DNA of 64,000 nucleotides from Taiwanofungus camphoratus (Eukaryota > Basidiomycota > Agaricomycetes > Polyporales > Taiwanofungaceae): NCBI GenBank assembly GCA_003999685.1, contig CP021220.1:930001-994000 (forward strand), given 5' to 3'. Position numbers and translations under genes: made by a program. The notes under the pieces are model-generated. The model did not search any database. It worked only from the letters and a program-made list of their open reading frames with translations, and had not been told where the DNA came from. Positions 25,239 through 37,134 of this stretch are shown piece by piece (positions within the stretch are counted from its first letter, which is position 1; every line of letters begins with the position of its first letter).

Positions 25239-27553
25239 TGATGAGTCCCGTAGCCTCCTGGGCCCCGAATCGCGATTTTAGGAGCTTTCTGATCCCCCAA
25301 CCGACCACTCTAAGACTCTCCTACAGCCTACGACAGGAGGGATAGGTTCCTATAATATTCCTAACGCCCCCTCTCCTTCCTAAACCCTCCTAACACCCTA
25401 CGAAGTCTTGTGAAGTCACACGAGGTGCTACGAGATTTCGAATGTTAGACGCGAAGTCCCTAACTCCTGCTAAGTCCACTATCGGACACTGCCGGCCCTC
25501 CCATACTGTTCCATTGGATCTAGGTCCTATCTACTACGTCACTCATCCTGGGCTTAGCTAAGAAGTCTTAGCTAAGTCTCTCCTAGCTCTTGTGATTGCA
25601 GTTACCTCCGATAGGCTCCGAAACGGTCCGAAGTTCCGGAAGTTGGACTTAGGAAGCCTTGTGCACCCCCATGGGTCTCAATCCTATGCCATAAGGTCAT
25701 CCTAGGGCGTACCCATATGGCCCTCCACCCAGTTAGGACACCTCCTGCCCCGATTAGGCCAAGTCCCGCTGCTAAGAACTTCGTGCGCTCTTAGCCCGCT
25801 AAGATAGGTGATCACGGCGCATGGCTGCTCTCGGATAGTCATCCTGCCCTCGTGAATGAAGTTTGTCACCTTTCTACCGTTCGTAGTTCCCCTGTTTCAG
25901 TTCCTAAATAGTTCCTATCCCCCTCGTGTTCACTTCGGAGTCCATGCGTTTTAGTACACATTTCGGACTCGTAAGGATCACTTCGCGCAAGATTAGTTCA
26001 CCTCACGCTTCCCTATTTAGTCAGAGGTAGTTTACTATGTACGAGAGAGACCCCTCAGTGCACGCTTCTCTCTTTGGAATACCAGTTCCCCTGTAGCTCC
26101 GATCTCAGGAAAGCGCCGCGAGTACAACCTTAGGAACGGTCCCAAGGTCTCTAAGTCTCCACCCCAGCTCCGTTTCAGTACCTTTGAACTACGTCTACGC
26201 TCGCGATATATCTACGAACTACGTCTACGCTTCCCGAACTACGCACTACGATCTACGAAGTCGCCGTGACTTCGTGCCCTTCAGCACCTCTTATAGCACC
26301 TATCCGGTGGGCCTCCGCCTTAGTTATACCCTTAGGCTCACGTTGCGTCATCCCTACGTCCTACGAATAACCCTACAACTCCCCCATAGCCTTCATTACA
26401 GGCTATAGTACATCTCTCTACGCCCTCGAACTCTCCGACCCACACCTCGACGTCATCAGACACTTCAGAGCTTCCAGCAACCTCGTTCCCTCATTCCTAT
26501 TCCAAGTATTAGCTCTCTGAACCATCCGACCTCTCCTACAAGTCTCCTACGCTAGCCAAACCTCGCCCACCTCGCTCTAACAAACCTCTAAGCCTTACAC
26601 CCTTTAGCTAACTCTAGCTAAAAGGACTTCGCAGCAGTCTCGTACCCTCTGCCGCTTAGTAGAAATTATAGTCCATTGGCTTATTGCTCCCTAATTCTAT
26701 ACAGCCTACGAAGTCAGCTCGCGCGATTTAGCTAAAACTTTGAAGGACTTTGCAGAATCTCGAAGGACTTCGCGTACTTCGGAGGGCCTCGCAAGGCCTT
26801 AGGGATAGTCTAGCACTTAGGAACAAGATCCTGTTGTGCAGGACCCTTGACCCCTTACTCCCCTACTTACAAAAACAAGACATACAGGTTTCCCGGTATC
26901 ATACAGGTTGTAGCTCCTACCCTCACACCCTCACAGTTATCACACTACCCCACAGCCACGTCACGGAGCACTCCCTAGGTACCAGGGTCCCCTAGGTCGT
27001 ATCAGCGTATGAAGTTTTTAGCAGTGGAACTTGGCCTAATCGGGGTAGGAGGTGTCCTAACTGGGTGGAGGATCATATGGATGCACCATAGGAGGACCTT
27101 ATGGCATAGGATCGAGACCCATGGGGTGTGCAAGGCTTCCTAAGTCCAGCTTCCAGAACTTCGGACCGTTTTGGAGCCTATCGGAGGTAGCTGCAATCAC
27201 AAGAGCTAAGAGAGACTTAGCTAAGACTTCTTAGCTAAGCCCGGGATGAGTGACATAGTAGGTAGGACCTAGATCCAATGGAACAGTATGGGAGGGCCGG
27301 CAGTGTCTGATAGTGGACTTAGCAGGAGTTAGGAACTTCGCGTCTAGCATTTGAAACCTTGTAGCACCTCGTGTGACTTCGCAAGACTTCATAGGGGGTT
27401 AGAAGGGTTTAGGAAGGAAAGGAGGCGTTAGGAATATTATAGAAACCTATCCCTCCTGTCATAGGCTGTAGAAGAGTCTTAGAGTGGTCGGTTGGGGGAT
27501 TAGAAAGCTCCTAAAATCACAATTCGGGGCCCAGGAGGCTACGGGACTCATCA
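25239..27553. repeat. Composite repeat with long inverted arms, copy 2 (inverted)
   Basis: This is the same 2,315-base unit as copy 1 with the same internal junctions, in the opposite orientation. It begins TGATGAGTCCCG and ends CGGGACTCATCA. The middle contains the reverse complement of family B and ends CCTAGGTCGTATCA at about 27003. Its right end lies within the reverse transcriptase region of the minus-strand chromovirus, which it interrupts. Equal length and high similarity by eye suggest recent duplication or mobility. Confidence 0.7.
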
Positions 27554-29956
27554 CTGGTGTGATGGTCATTCCCAGGAACTCAACTTCCTGTACATTGAAG
27601 GCGCATTTTTCCGGTTTCACAAAAAGGTCCATTTCCTGCAAGCATTGCAGTACCTGGCGTGTTCGTTCTTGGTGGATGGTAGCATCATTGGAGTAGATCA
27701 GAATATTGTCCATGTAAATGGCCAGCCATCCTTCTGTGAGCATGTCTTGAAACCCATCATTCATAAGCTGCTGAAAGGTAGCCAGGGCATTGCACATGCC
27801 AAAAAACATTACCATTGGTTCAACTAGCTTCTTGGCTCCATGATGGTTCACCATGAACACTCTCTTCCACTGGTCACCCTCCCTGATGCGTACATTGTTG
27901 TAGCCATTCTGGAGGTCTAGCTTCGTGAAAATGGTTGCCTTTTGCAGGTTGTTGATGAGCTCCCCAATGAGTGGAAGTGGGTATGCATCTTTTACCGTGC
28001 TGTTGTTGAGGTAGTGGTAATCCTGACAGGGCCTGAGTGTACCGTCTTTTTTTGCCACAAAGAATGCTGGGGAGGCCATGGATGACTTTGAGTCCCATAG
28101 ATATCCTTTTGCTAGATTCTTGTCAAGGAACTTGTCCATCTCTGCTTGTTCAGCCAGGGACAATGCAATTACCCCACACTTCCTTGGTACAAAGTTAGGC
28201 TTTGTCTCAACGGCATGGTCCCATGCTCTTGAATCAGGGAATTGAGCGGTGGCTGCCTTTTCAAAGCGGTCCTGGTAGTCGAGCAAGTACTCGGGCACCA
28301 GGTCTTTGATCTGCGGCCTCTCCTCAGGGGGTGCCAGTGGTGCACTTGTCTGCCTGGCAGTGGCTATGAACCATCTTGAACCCTTTACATGGCTGTTCTG
28401 ACCTAACACTGGTCGAGACTTCTTTGGTGGCTGCAGCAGGCCCATTTCATTGAATAGGGGTTCTGGTTGATCGTTAAACACACCTAAGACCCCTTCTCCC
28501 CTTGTATAAGCACATAGGATGGTTTCTAGCTCATCGTCATCCTCGTGTGCAGAGGCTTGGCACAATGGGATGCCATCCATGGTAGGCTGGTTCATGATTC
28601 AAGCATAGTACCCCTGCCATTCCTTAATCCTGTCTGGGTCAACTGTGAGGGTCCCTTTCAGCCAATCGATCTGCAGGTTGACTTGAATCAACCAAGGGTT
28701 GCCCAGCACTACTTCAAGGTCCCCAATGTCTGATACATAGAAGTTTGTGGGTATGTCATACCCTTCAAGCCATATGCTCCCTTCTACTCGATGGGTAATT
28801 GGTCCACCCCTGTTGAGGGTCCCATCAATGGTCATACTTCGTACCTTCCGAGGTAGTGGTTGTGTGGGCAGTCCCCGCCGTTCCACAAAGTCAGGGTGTA
28901 TGAGGTTTGCATTGGCCCCACTATCGGTCAGTGGTCTCACAGCGACGGCTTTTTTCCCAGTGACAACATAGCCTTCTACATACAGGGTGGTTCCTTTCTG
29001 GTATCCCGTAATTGTGGCCCCCATTGAGATGGTTGGGTCCTTGCTGGTCGTTGGCATGTCCAAGTTTCTTTGCTCAAGTTCCCCTGTGCCTTTAGCCATT
29101 GATTCTTCCTCTGGGGCATCAGTGAAGTGTCAAAAACGAGGGAATTGTTTCTGTTCAATGAACTCCATTGTGGATGTTCCTATTGATTCCTCTGTTTCTT
29201 CACTGCTCCAGTAGTCTGCTGGTGGGACCGGATACGGTTGGGTTTCCTCCAATGCGAAGTCATCTGAGTTTGATGATTGATGCAATTCCAGTTCCCTGTC
29301 TCTCCCGACATCATTGGGAGGTTGTGAAAGTCTGGGTTCACTTTTGTGTGAATCATTGTGTTCATCATCAGCTTCCCCTAGGTCCACACCTCTGTGCCTT
29401 TCTTTTCTGGTCTTTTTGGGCTCTGAGCATACCTTGACCAAGTGTCCTGGCTTCCTGCATTGGTAGCAGCTCCTCTTCTTCCAGTGATGAGGTGTTGGAG
29501 CTGTATTTGGGTGTTTGTGTAGGTGTCCTTGCTTGGAGCCTGTACCTCCCTGCCCCTGTTTGAGGGCTTCAGTGGAGGGTTGAAGAAGTCCAAGGTCACT
29601 GTCGCTTGGTGTAAGTGGTCCATCCCAGGGGATTCCTAGGGCTGCTTCTTCTGTTGTTTCTGGTCGGGGTATGTGATCTTCCTCCCTTCCTTCCTTCAAT
29701 TTTCTTCACCAGGCAATAGCTCTCCAGACTATTGCCAGAAACTTCTCCATCTCTCCGGTGTTTCCTATCCTTCAACTCGACACTGATGGTACATACTTGT
29801 AGTCAAGTGATCCTCCTGCCAGTCTCTTCCAATGGGGACACTGGTCTTATCCAATCCTTCCTATGAGGACGTTGGTGAGGGTCTGGTCTCCTCTGCTCAA
29901 TCACGTTCTAATTTGCTATCCTGAGATAGAGTTTGTAGGGAGGAATCTTGTCCTAA
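27554..29956 (-). mobile_element. Ty3/Gypsy chromovirus fossil, 5' part (gag, protease, RT)
   Basis: Read on the minus strand from 29956: a leader, then a gag-like frame (about 29130-29699) with zinc knuckle CYQCRKPGHLVKVC. A retropepsin-like region follows (about 28600-29100) with TDSGANANL, and then reverse transcriptase (about 27554-28595) with TKLDLQNGYNNVRI and a YMDNILIYS box. The RT ends where the composite repeat begins. Its LTR family is the same as that of the plus-strand 3' part at 20832-23695. It is broken, with a few breaks. Transitions at CpG sites point to a longer decay than the other half. Confidence 0.87.
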
Positions 29957-30230
29957 TGTTATGGGGGAGTCTACGCCTGTAGGTGACTACTGTGATGGTG
30001 AGTCATTGAGTAGTCAGGCATGAAGTGTAAACAAGGAGTCAGCCTGGCTGACGACGAGTATATGCCTAAGTCTTCAACTGTTAGCCCGACAGTCTCGAGA
30101 GAGTTGCAGGCTAAATCGCAGCCTAAGTCCTAGTGTAGTCACAAGGATATAGATGGTCTGAAAAGACCTGTTGTTTAGATGAAGGTATGGGGGCCTAAGC
30201 CCAGTTGTAAAGTACAAATGGTAACAATGG
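29957..30230 (-). repeat. Partial family C LTR (5' LTR of the minus-strand chromovirus)
   Basis: It begins TGTTATGGGGGAG, the reverse complement of the end of the LTR at 23125-23695. It runs about 274 bases and is then replaced by the family A repeat. Differences from the other LTR are mostly C-to-T or G-to-A at CpG sites. Confidence 0.75.
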
Positions 30231-31819
30231 TGATAGGTCCGGTACAACTCCATGCCCCAAATTCACGTATTTTCGGTCTCCTGCCCCTTTCTCGGAATGT
30301 ACTGCCGAGTTTTAGAAGTCCAAATGTCGTAACAAGGACAGAGAGCTCTATTCAATCACTAGGGAGTGCCCTAACTCAGCAGGCAGGTGCGCTGTATGCA
30401 TCTACTCACACCTTGGCAATCTGGCCTTCTTATCCGGGAAGAACAATGGGATTTCTGATGATAGAAGGTCTGCCTGACACTCTGGAAGCCCTACTGAAGA
30501 GAAGTGGTCCCTCACACTCTAGAATGCATGCCTGCCACCTCACCTAGCATCCTCCTGACCTCTGACAACTCTGGGCCTTTGGTTGAGATCAACCGAGAAA
30601 AGCCACTTCGGTTTTCGGTCTTCGGTCCTCGGTTCTGGTCCTCGGTCCCTCAGTCCGGAGTCCTGGCCTCTTGTTCATGATGTCCATACAATCCTGTGAT
30701 ATTGCCTAGACCCCCTACGCATTGGCTTGACGGTTCAGCACTCTTAGGTCCCTGTTCCCCTCAAGGTCTGGTTAGATAGCCCATCTTCCATATGATGATC
30801 TCTAGATAAGCATCCCTCACCCTGTGCCATTCCCCAGTAACCTTTTTACCGCATTCAGTGTCCCTGTTTCATGTCCTACTTCAGTTTAGTTCCTCATATG
30901 GTACACTGATCAGATTCTAGATTTTACGATTTTCAGTTTGTTTTCAGTTTCTTTGGTTTTATTTTGCATAAGATACTTTGACACCACAGACCCCTTATGT
31001 AGTCTCCTGTACCTATCAGATGGCAGGGAAGATACGCACTCCCATCTTGTCTCACAGAATCTACAGACTTGTCCCCCAGAGTTCAGATTTGGGTTTCCCC
31101 TGCTCTAAGGCTTCCCTACAGTCTGACAAGGTTCCTCTCCATTGTATCTACGCCTATCGTCAGCCAGCAGTCCTATTATATCATATATCGCAGCAGTCCT
31201 ATTATATCATATATCACAGCAGTTCTACGTCTTCTACATCCTACGTTCCCGAAGTTGGAGTAACTTTGGTCTGAGTAACCAGTCCCCCTCCTCCTCCTCA
31301 TCTGATGTGCCTCTGCCCTTGTTATACCCCATAGGCACGTGTTGCACACAGTCCAGTCTATCAGTCATCACCTACGCCAGCCCTACATACCATTCCTACG
31401 ACATCAGCCCTCAGCAGTATCCTCTATCCTGATTACATCGGTTTTCGATTTATCTTTCAGTTCTCGGTTTACCATCAGTGTGCCCTCAGTTCCTTCAACT
31501 CTCTTGCACCTGGCCGGCATTCAACCAGCCCGCTGCCATCGGATTAGAAGACCACGCTCCTACCTTCCTGGGACTGTCTGCACCTCGGCATAAGATCCTG
31601 TCATGCAGGATTCATTGGCCCCTTACTCCTCTGCACACACTAGACTTTTAGGCCCCTGACAGTGGTCTAGATAGTTTCTCTGTCGTGTCCACTGACTTAC
31701 CTTTTTCCTTTGGTATCTCCCATAGGTACCACACCGCTTTAGCTCTCCCTACTCATTAGGACACATCAGACCTACTCCCTAGATTCATCCCTCTGTTCAG
31801 CACTCCCTAGGTCATATCA
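30231..31819 (+). repeat. Long LTR-like repeat, family A, apparently full copy
   Basis: This 1,589-base repeat starts TGATAGGTCC and ends CCTAGGTCATATCA, so both ends carry TGATA/TATCA. Partial copies lie at 1-1073 (reverse) and 19654-20831 (direct). It holds AT-rich tandem-like blocks (CAGCAGTCCTATTATATCAT repeated around 31165-31215). No protein is recognised. The best reading is a solo LTR of a large unseen retroelement. No target-site duplication is evident. Confidence 0.65.
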
Positions 31820-32115
31820 ACAGACCATGGCATGTGATCTAAGAAGCAGCATGAGTAAGCGTAAGTAAGGTGACATGAGTCATCAGGCCGTATTAGCAAT
31901 ATGTATGTGTAAGATAGAATATGTGAGCAGGGCCCAATATGAGTCAGTGTCCCTGAGTAAGCGGGGCCTGTTCAGGGCCCGTACAGTAAGCAGCCATGAG
32001 TCAATGGGCTGTGTGAAGAAGCTGGACCTACCTGAGGCCCATCTGATAAGCGAAAAGGTCACAGGACTGATCTGAGGTCTGACCAATCAGATATAAAAGA
32101 AAAGAAATTGTATCA
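31820..32115. other. Spacer between two LTR-like repeats
   Basis: A 296-base AT-moderate segment with several GAGTAAGC/GTAAGC-like words. No gene or element ends are recognised. Confidence 0.4.
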
Positions 32116-33482
32116 AAGCCTTGCACACCCCCTGAGTCTCGATCCCACATTATAAGGTCCTTCTATGATGTGTCCATATGATTTTCTACCCTTTTAGGAC
32201 ACCTCCTACCCTGATTTGGCAAAGTTCTGCTGATAGAAACTTTGTACACCTTTAGCTCACTATGATAGCTGATCACTACACATGCCTGCCTTCTGATAAT
32301 CATCCCACCCTTATGTCTAGTCTTGAAAATGTTTCTACTGTACACAGTTCCCCTGTTTCATCTTCTAATTGGTTTCTATCCCCTTATGGTCACTTCAAAG
32401 TTCATGCACTTTTAGTACACATTCTGGACTTTTAGATACCACTTCACATAAGATAGTTGATCTCACCTTCTCCTATTTAGCCAGATGTACTTTACTATAT
32501 ATGAGAGAGACTTCTTGATACACACTACTTCTCTTTTGAGAATACTAGTTTTATGGCTATGATCTCATAGTGCACTAAGGATAAAGTCTTAGAAACCCTT
32601 CTAAAGCTTCTAAGTCTCTCATCTGTGCTTCATCTCAGCTCATTTAAACTATGACTATGTCTGTGATAACCCCTATAACTGCACCTACACTCTCAAACTA
32701 CACACTACAATCTACAAAGTCAGTGTGACTTTGTACACTATGCATATTCCTCTAACTTCTGTATCTGATGGGCCTCTGCCTTAGTTATATCCTAAAGGCT
32801 CATATTGCATCATTATCCCTTCATCCTATGATCTCTGATTCCATCTCTATCTCCCCACTATGCTTCTAAAACCTTTGAACCATGTATTATGTTTAGCAGT
32901 TCCTTCATCATCCATCATAATCTCATAGCCTTCTATGACTGCCTATACTTCCCCTATACAACACATTAGTGCTGCAGTATACTTCCTATTCCCTTCCTAT
33001 TCTCCCTATCTGGTTCTAAAATCATCTGAAGTCTTACAAAGTTTAGCTAAACTCTGGCTAGCTCATGAGGATTTAGAAAGCTTTCCTGCCCACTTTGTTA
33101 ACCTTCATACTCTGTCTTGCTTCCTTATACATTCTACCTCACCTTCTATCTCATCTCTACACCTCTATCTTCCTGCTAAGTCCTTCTAAAAACTTTGCAC
33201 CACATCACAGAACCTCAAAGCACTTTGGACCACTTTGCGAGACTTTGCAAGTCTTCAAAGGACTTCAAACCCCTTTAGGAACCTTTAGCATGCAGGAGCA
33301 AGATCCTGAAGAGCAAGACCCTTGGCCCCTTACTTCCTCAATCAATCACAACAAGACATACAGGCTACTTGGTACCATACAGGCAGTTGCTCTCTTCTCC
33401 TATAGCCATATAGCACATCCCACTCACTGTCCTTGCCATTGTGGAGCACTCTCTAGGTACCAGGGTTATCTAGGTCATATCA
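32116..33482 (-). repeat. Old, CpG-depleted copy of family B LTR-like repeat
   Basis: It is collinear with the minus strand of the family B repeat: AAGCCTTGCACACCCC at the left, the CAGTTCCCCTGTTTCA and GAGAGAGAC blocks inside, and CTAGGTCATATCA at the right end (33482). It is far more diverged than the other copies, and nearly all their CpGs appear as TG or CA. It lies about 300 bases upstream of the RhoGAP gene. Confidence 0.65.
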
Positions 33483-33789
33483 GTGGTGACTTATTCGGAC
33501 AACAAATCTTCAGGCACATGTGCCTCAATTGACCAGGCCATTTATTGTAATTGCACTTTCTCTTTTACACAGTGCTCTGAATTGTAATACACAACACCTA
33601 CCTTACTGATCTACATATCCGCTACCAGCAGTGAGTGAAACAGTGGCAACATTGGCTTGGGTAATTGTCAACCAAGTCTGAACCTAGAGACTGCAGTGCC
33701 CGGGGTCTCTCTCCGTCATAGGCACGTGGATGTTCACTCCCTCCGGCGTTGCGTGCACTGCTGCTCTGTGCGAGGCTCTCAGTGTGTCC
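33483..33789. other. Presumed promoter and 5' leader of the RhoGAP gene
   Basis: A 307-base gap between the decayed repeat and the RhoGAP start codon. No motif is certain. This is all the unique upstream DNA the gene has left. Confidence 0.45.
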
Positions 33790-36700
33790 ATGTCTGCATC
33801 TCAGGAGAGTGTGCCTTTCTCAAGACCATCCGTCTCAGAGGTTCCGCAAGACGCCATTCTTACATTTGATTTGCACCTGAAGTTCTTAACCGAGTCATAT
33901 CTTAACTTCTTTTTGGAACGGTGCGCCTAAGAGATTCATTGAACATTAGACCTCTAGTCTGAGTCTTATTGGCAACTGTCAGGAAGAAGATCGGGGAGAA
34001 CTAGTCAGTCCATGCAATGTTCATAAAATCCTTTGCATGCGTCTGACGCGGGATTGCAGTGTTGAAGCACTGCTCAGGCTGCACAGGAAGGTGAAAACAA
34101 CTGACACAATTTTGGACGATCCCCTTCGGGGCGATCTGAACACGACCAGAGTAGCGTGGGTCGAGGTTAGGGATAACGTGGCAAGAGGTGATTACTGTTC
34201 TCCCGCTTACCATAAATGTTGTGTGATTTTGGGTCAATACAGAGGCTGAGACCTGTGCGGCTCTCCTGGATAGCATCACGACAGACGTGATTAGCCCGTT
34301 AATGGCATTAAAGGTGCGTACCAGTTCTAGGTGGGTTGCTAGTATGCATATGGACGGTTCAGTCTAGGACACGCAAGAGCGCATCCGGAAGCGTATCAAG
34401 GAGGACTTGAAGGATGCCATCAGTACCCATGCTGATTATGCAGAGAACACCTTGCCTAAACTCAAGAGGAGTTATTTGAAGAAGTGTCAAGAAACAGAGG
34501 TATGTATCCCACCATGTCATGCAGTCTTGGCACTGAACGAATGTCATTATGAAGGATTTCAAGGCCGCCGCGGCGATACCTCTCACATCGCCTACGTTCC
34601 CTCCAGAACATCAGTACAGCGCTCCTGCTCCCAAGCCGAATCCAAATGTCTCTAATAGGCCCATTGTGACCGCACCACAACCGCTGAGGCCACTTGACCG
34701 GCGACCATCAACTAGCGCAGCATCTGCCCGTGCCCGCTCTCCGTCAACTTCCACAGCGCTTCAAGACTTGGCCCACCAAGGTGCTTATGCCTGTCCTTCT
34801 CACGCATCCCACGCGACATAGCATCTTCCCTCAGGAAAGAAGCAACTGAATCAACTCATGACATTCCTTGACAAGGGTGGAAACATGAAGGATCTGGCCA
34901 GTCGATCGGATAATGCCCTTCGGTCAGTTCGTGCAAAACGAGAGGCGGAAGAAGCAGGTGAATTACAACCCATCCATATTAAGTTGACGTGAAGTCATGC
35001 TTAAGGGTGACCCGAAAGATAAGGACTACCGGAAGGGTATCCATTGGCTAGAAACACTCCGCCTTCGCAGGATGAAGATCACGGAGTCTGGGTACAATGT
35101 GCGTCAGCGGTCATATGTCTCTATTTCCAAATGTTAATCTAGACGCCCAAGAGCCTTGAGTCATTCATTCGGGAGTCTGCTGAGACGGTCAAAGCTGCTC
35201 TGCAGAAGTATTCAGACAACTTGATGTATGCCTCTTCGTTGTAAGTTAGGCTTAGTGCTAACGATGCCAAATCTATCGTTTGGCGCACAACGACCAGTGC
35301 GACAGCCGCGACGCAGTCACAAATATGCGATCATGGCCGTCGAGCTGTCGACAAAATTTCTTCTCAGAAAGATAGCGCCAGTATTGGGTCACAAATACCC
35401 CGGCTTGTCTCTGCCGCCGTCCCCAAGCCGGTCTACTATTACAATTACAACGTTGGAGAGTGCAAAGACCTTATCTTTGGTGTAAGTCTAGTAGACTACG
35501 CGACAGCGAGAAATTTGGGGGAAGGAGAGATTCCGAGAATTGTCCGAATATGTATCAAGGAGATTGAGAAGAGAGGTTTAGATGCAGAGGGTCTCTACCG
35601 AGTGAATTTGTTCGCGCTCGCACCATAAATGCTTGTCACTGATTTGGCTGGAACTTAGGTATCTGGAAGACATGCCGCTATCCAGGAGGTACTTAAATTC
35701 AATCTTATGTTGCATATCAATTGGCTAATCGACCCTCGGGGCTGGCAGCTTCAACATAAGATTGAGCGCAATGAGGCAGCGTTTACCTTCAACCAGACTG
35801 TTGATGACGTCTACGCGGTTTCATCATTGCTTAAGGTGTTTCACTCGGACTGACTGGCTCGATGTTGTGGACTTATGCATGTCGTAGCTGTACCTCCGCG
35901 ATTTGCCAGAGCCAGTGTTCAGATTCCCGTTACAAGATCGGGTTCAACACAGTGAAGATATGGGTGAGGACAAGCTGGGTTGAGATAACTTTCGCAAGAG
36001 GCTCATGCTTCATGGCAGATGAGCAAACAAGAAATAACTTCGTACTACTACGGGCGAAATTGCGCAGGCTACCGCCCATACACCAGGCCATGCTGAAAGC
36101 TGTCGTTGACCATCTAGCACGCGTTGCTGCGCAGTCGGAGAAGAACAAGATGGATGTCAAGAATCTTGCAATCGTCTTTTGCGCTGTAATATTTGGTGAG
36201 GACGACGTCCCCAAAGGAGGTGATTTGCTGAGTGTGCAGTCATGGAAGGTAAGAGTCTTGTAGATACTAGCATGCACCTATAACTAATCTGATCTTTGAA
36301 TGGTAGGATACATTGATGGAAGATTTAATAACAAACGCACAGGTTTTGTTCCAAGCCAGTGTTAACGAATCTCCTCCCCTTCCTCCAGCCCCGTTAGGGG
36401 AAGCACCAGCTGTGGTTACGTATGGCTCGTCGCACACAAGGGTCGCAAACATACCACATACCCCATCATCTCCGCAAAAAACATCAGAACTGCCCACTTC
36501 CACACCGACTATGCCACCACGACCACTGCCCTCCCGGACTGGTATGCGCTCTCCGGCCCCCGAAGACTTTATGCCGCAATTGCCACCGCGTCCCGTAAAT
36601 AGCATTCACCCATCCTTGCATGCAGGCCCAATGTCTGCATTGCCCGCCAGACAGTCTATTCAGCCACCTTCGAGGGCGGCCCTGTTATTTGATGACCATG

Positions 36701-37134
36701 CAATTCCTTCTACTGTCCCTATCATGGGGCCGCCGCTGAGGCCAGAGGCCAGAGGCACCCTGAAATCGACACCAAAGAACACGTCAAAACTGCCATCACG
36801 CCCTTTATCACTTGTGGACCAAGCCTCAACGTCCACCGGCACCTCTGTAGTGGCAGAAGTACAAGAACTCACGGAAAGGCAGACATCGGAAGTAGTTGAA
36901 GTACACGAGAGGGAGGAAGATGAAAACATACCCACGTCGGCACAATCATCGATCACGACGTTCGAAAGTGCGATGTCGTCTGGTGCCAGTCCGACGTCCG
37001 TACCGGATTCTGCTTCTACTACGCCTGCGACTTCTACATTACCTCTCTCGGATGCGGCGAGTGCAAAATCTGTAGATCACCCATCACCCTCGACGTCCAA
37101 GGTCAAGGACCCACGACGTTCGATTTCGAAGTGA
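33790..37134 (+). CDS. F-BAR and RhoGAP domain protein (Rgd1-like)
   Basis: The protein starts MSASQESVPFSRPSV, then TFDLHLKFLTESYLNFF, the opening helix of an FCH/F-BAR domain. Helical F-BAR exons follow: LHRKVKTTDTILDD, LNTTRVAWVEVRDNVAR, the ERIRKRIKEDL segment, and DYRKGIHWLETLRLRR. A RhoGAP domain spans about 35450-36350, with the arginine-finger motif EGLYRVSG formed across an intron, LYLRDLPEPVF, and KNLAIVFCAVIFG. The C-terminal third (about 36360-37134) is Pro/Ser/Thr-rich with PPRPLPSR-type SH3-binding motifs. F-BAR RhoGAPs bind curved plasma membrane and switch off Rho GTPases in polarity, septation and endocytosis. About ten short introns interrupt the gene. The end overlaps an opposite-strand frame by 58 bases. 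Confidence 0.85.
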
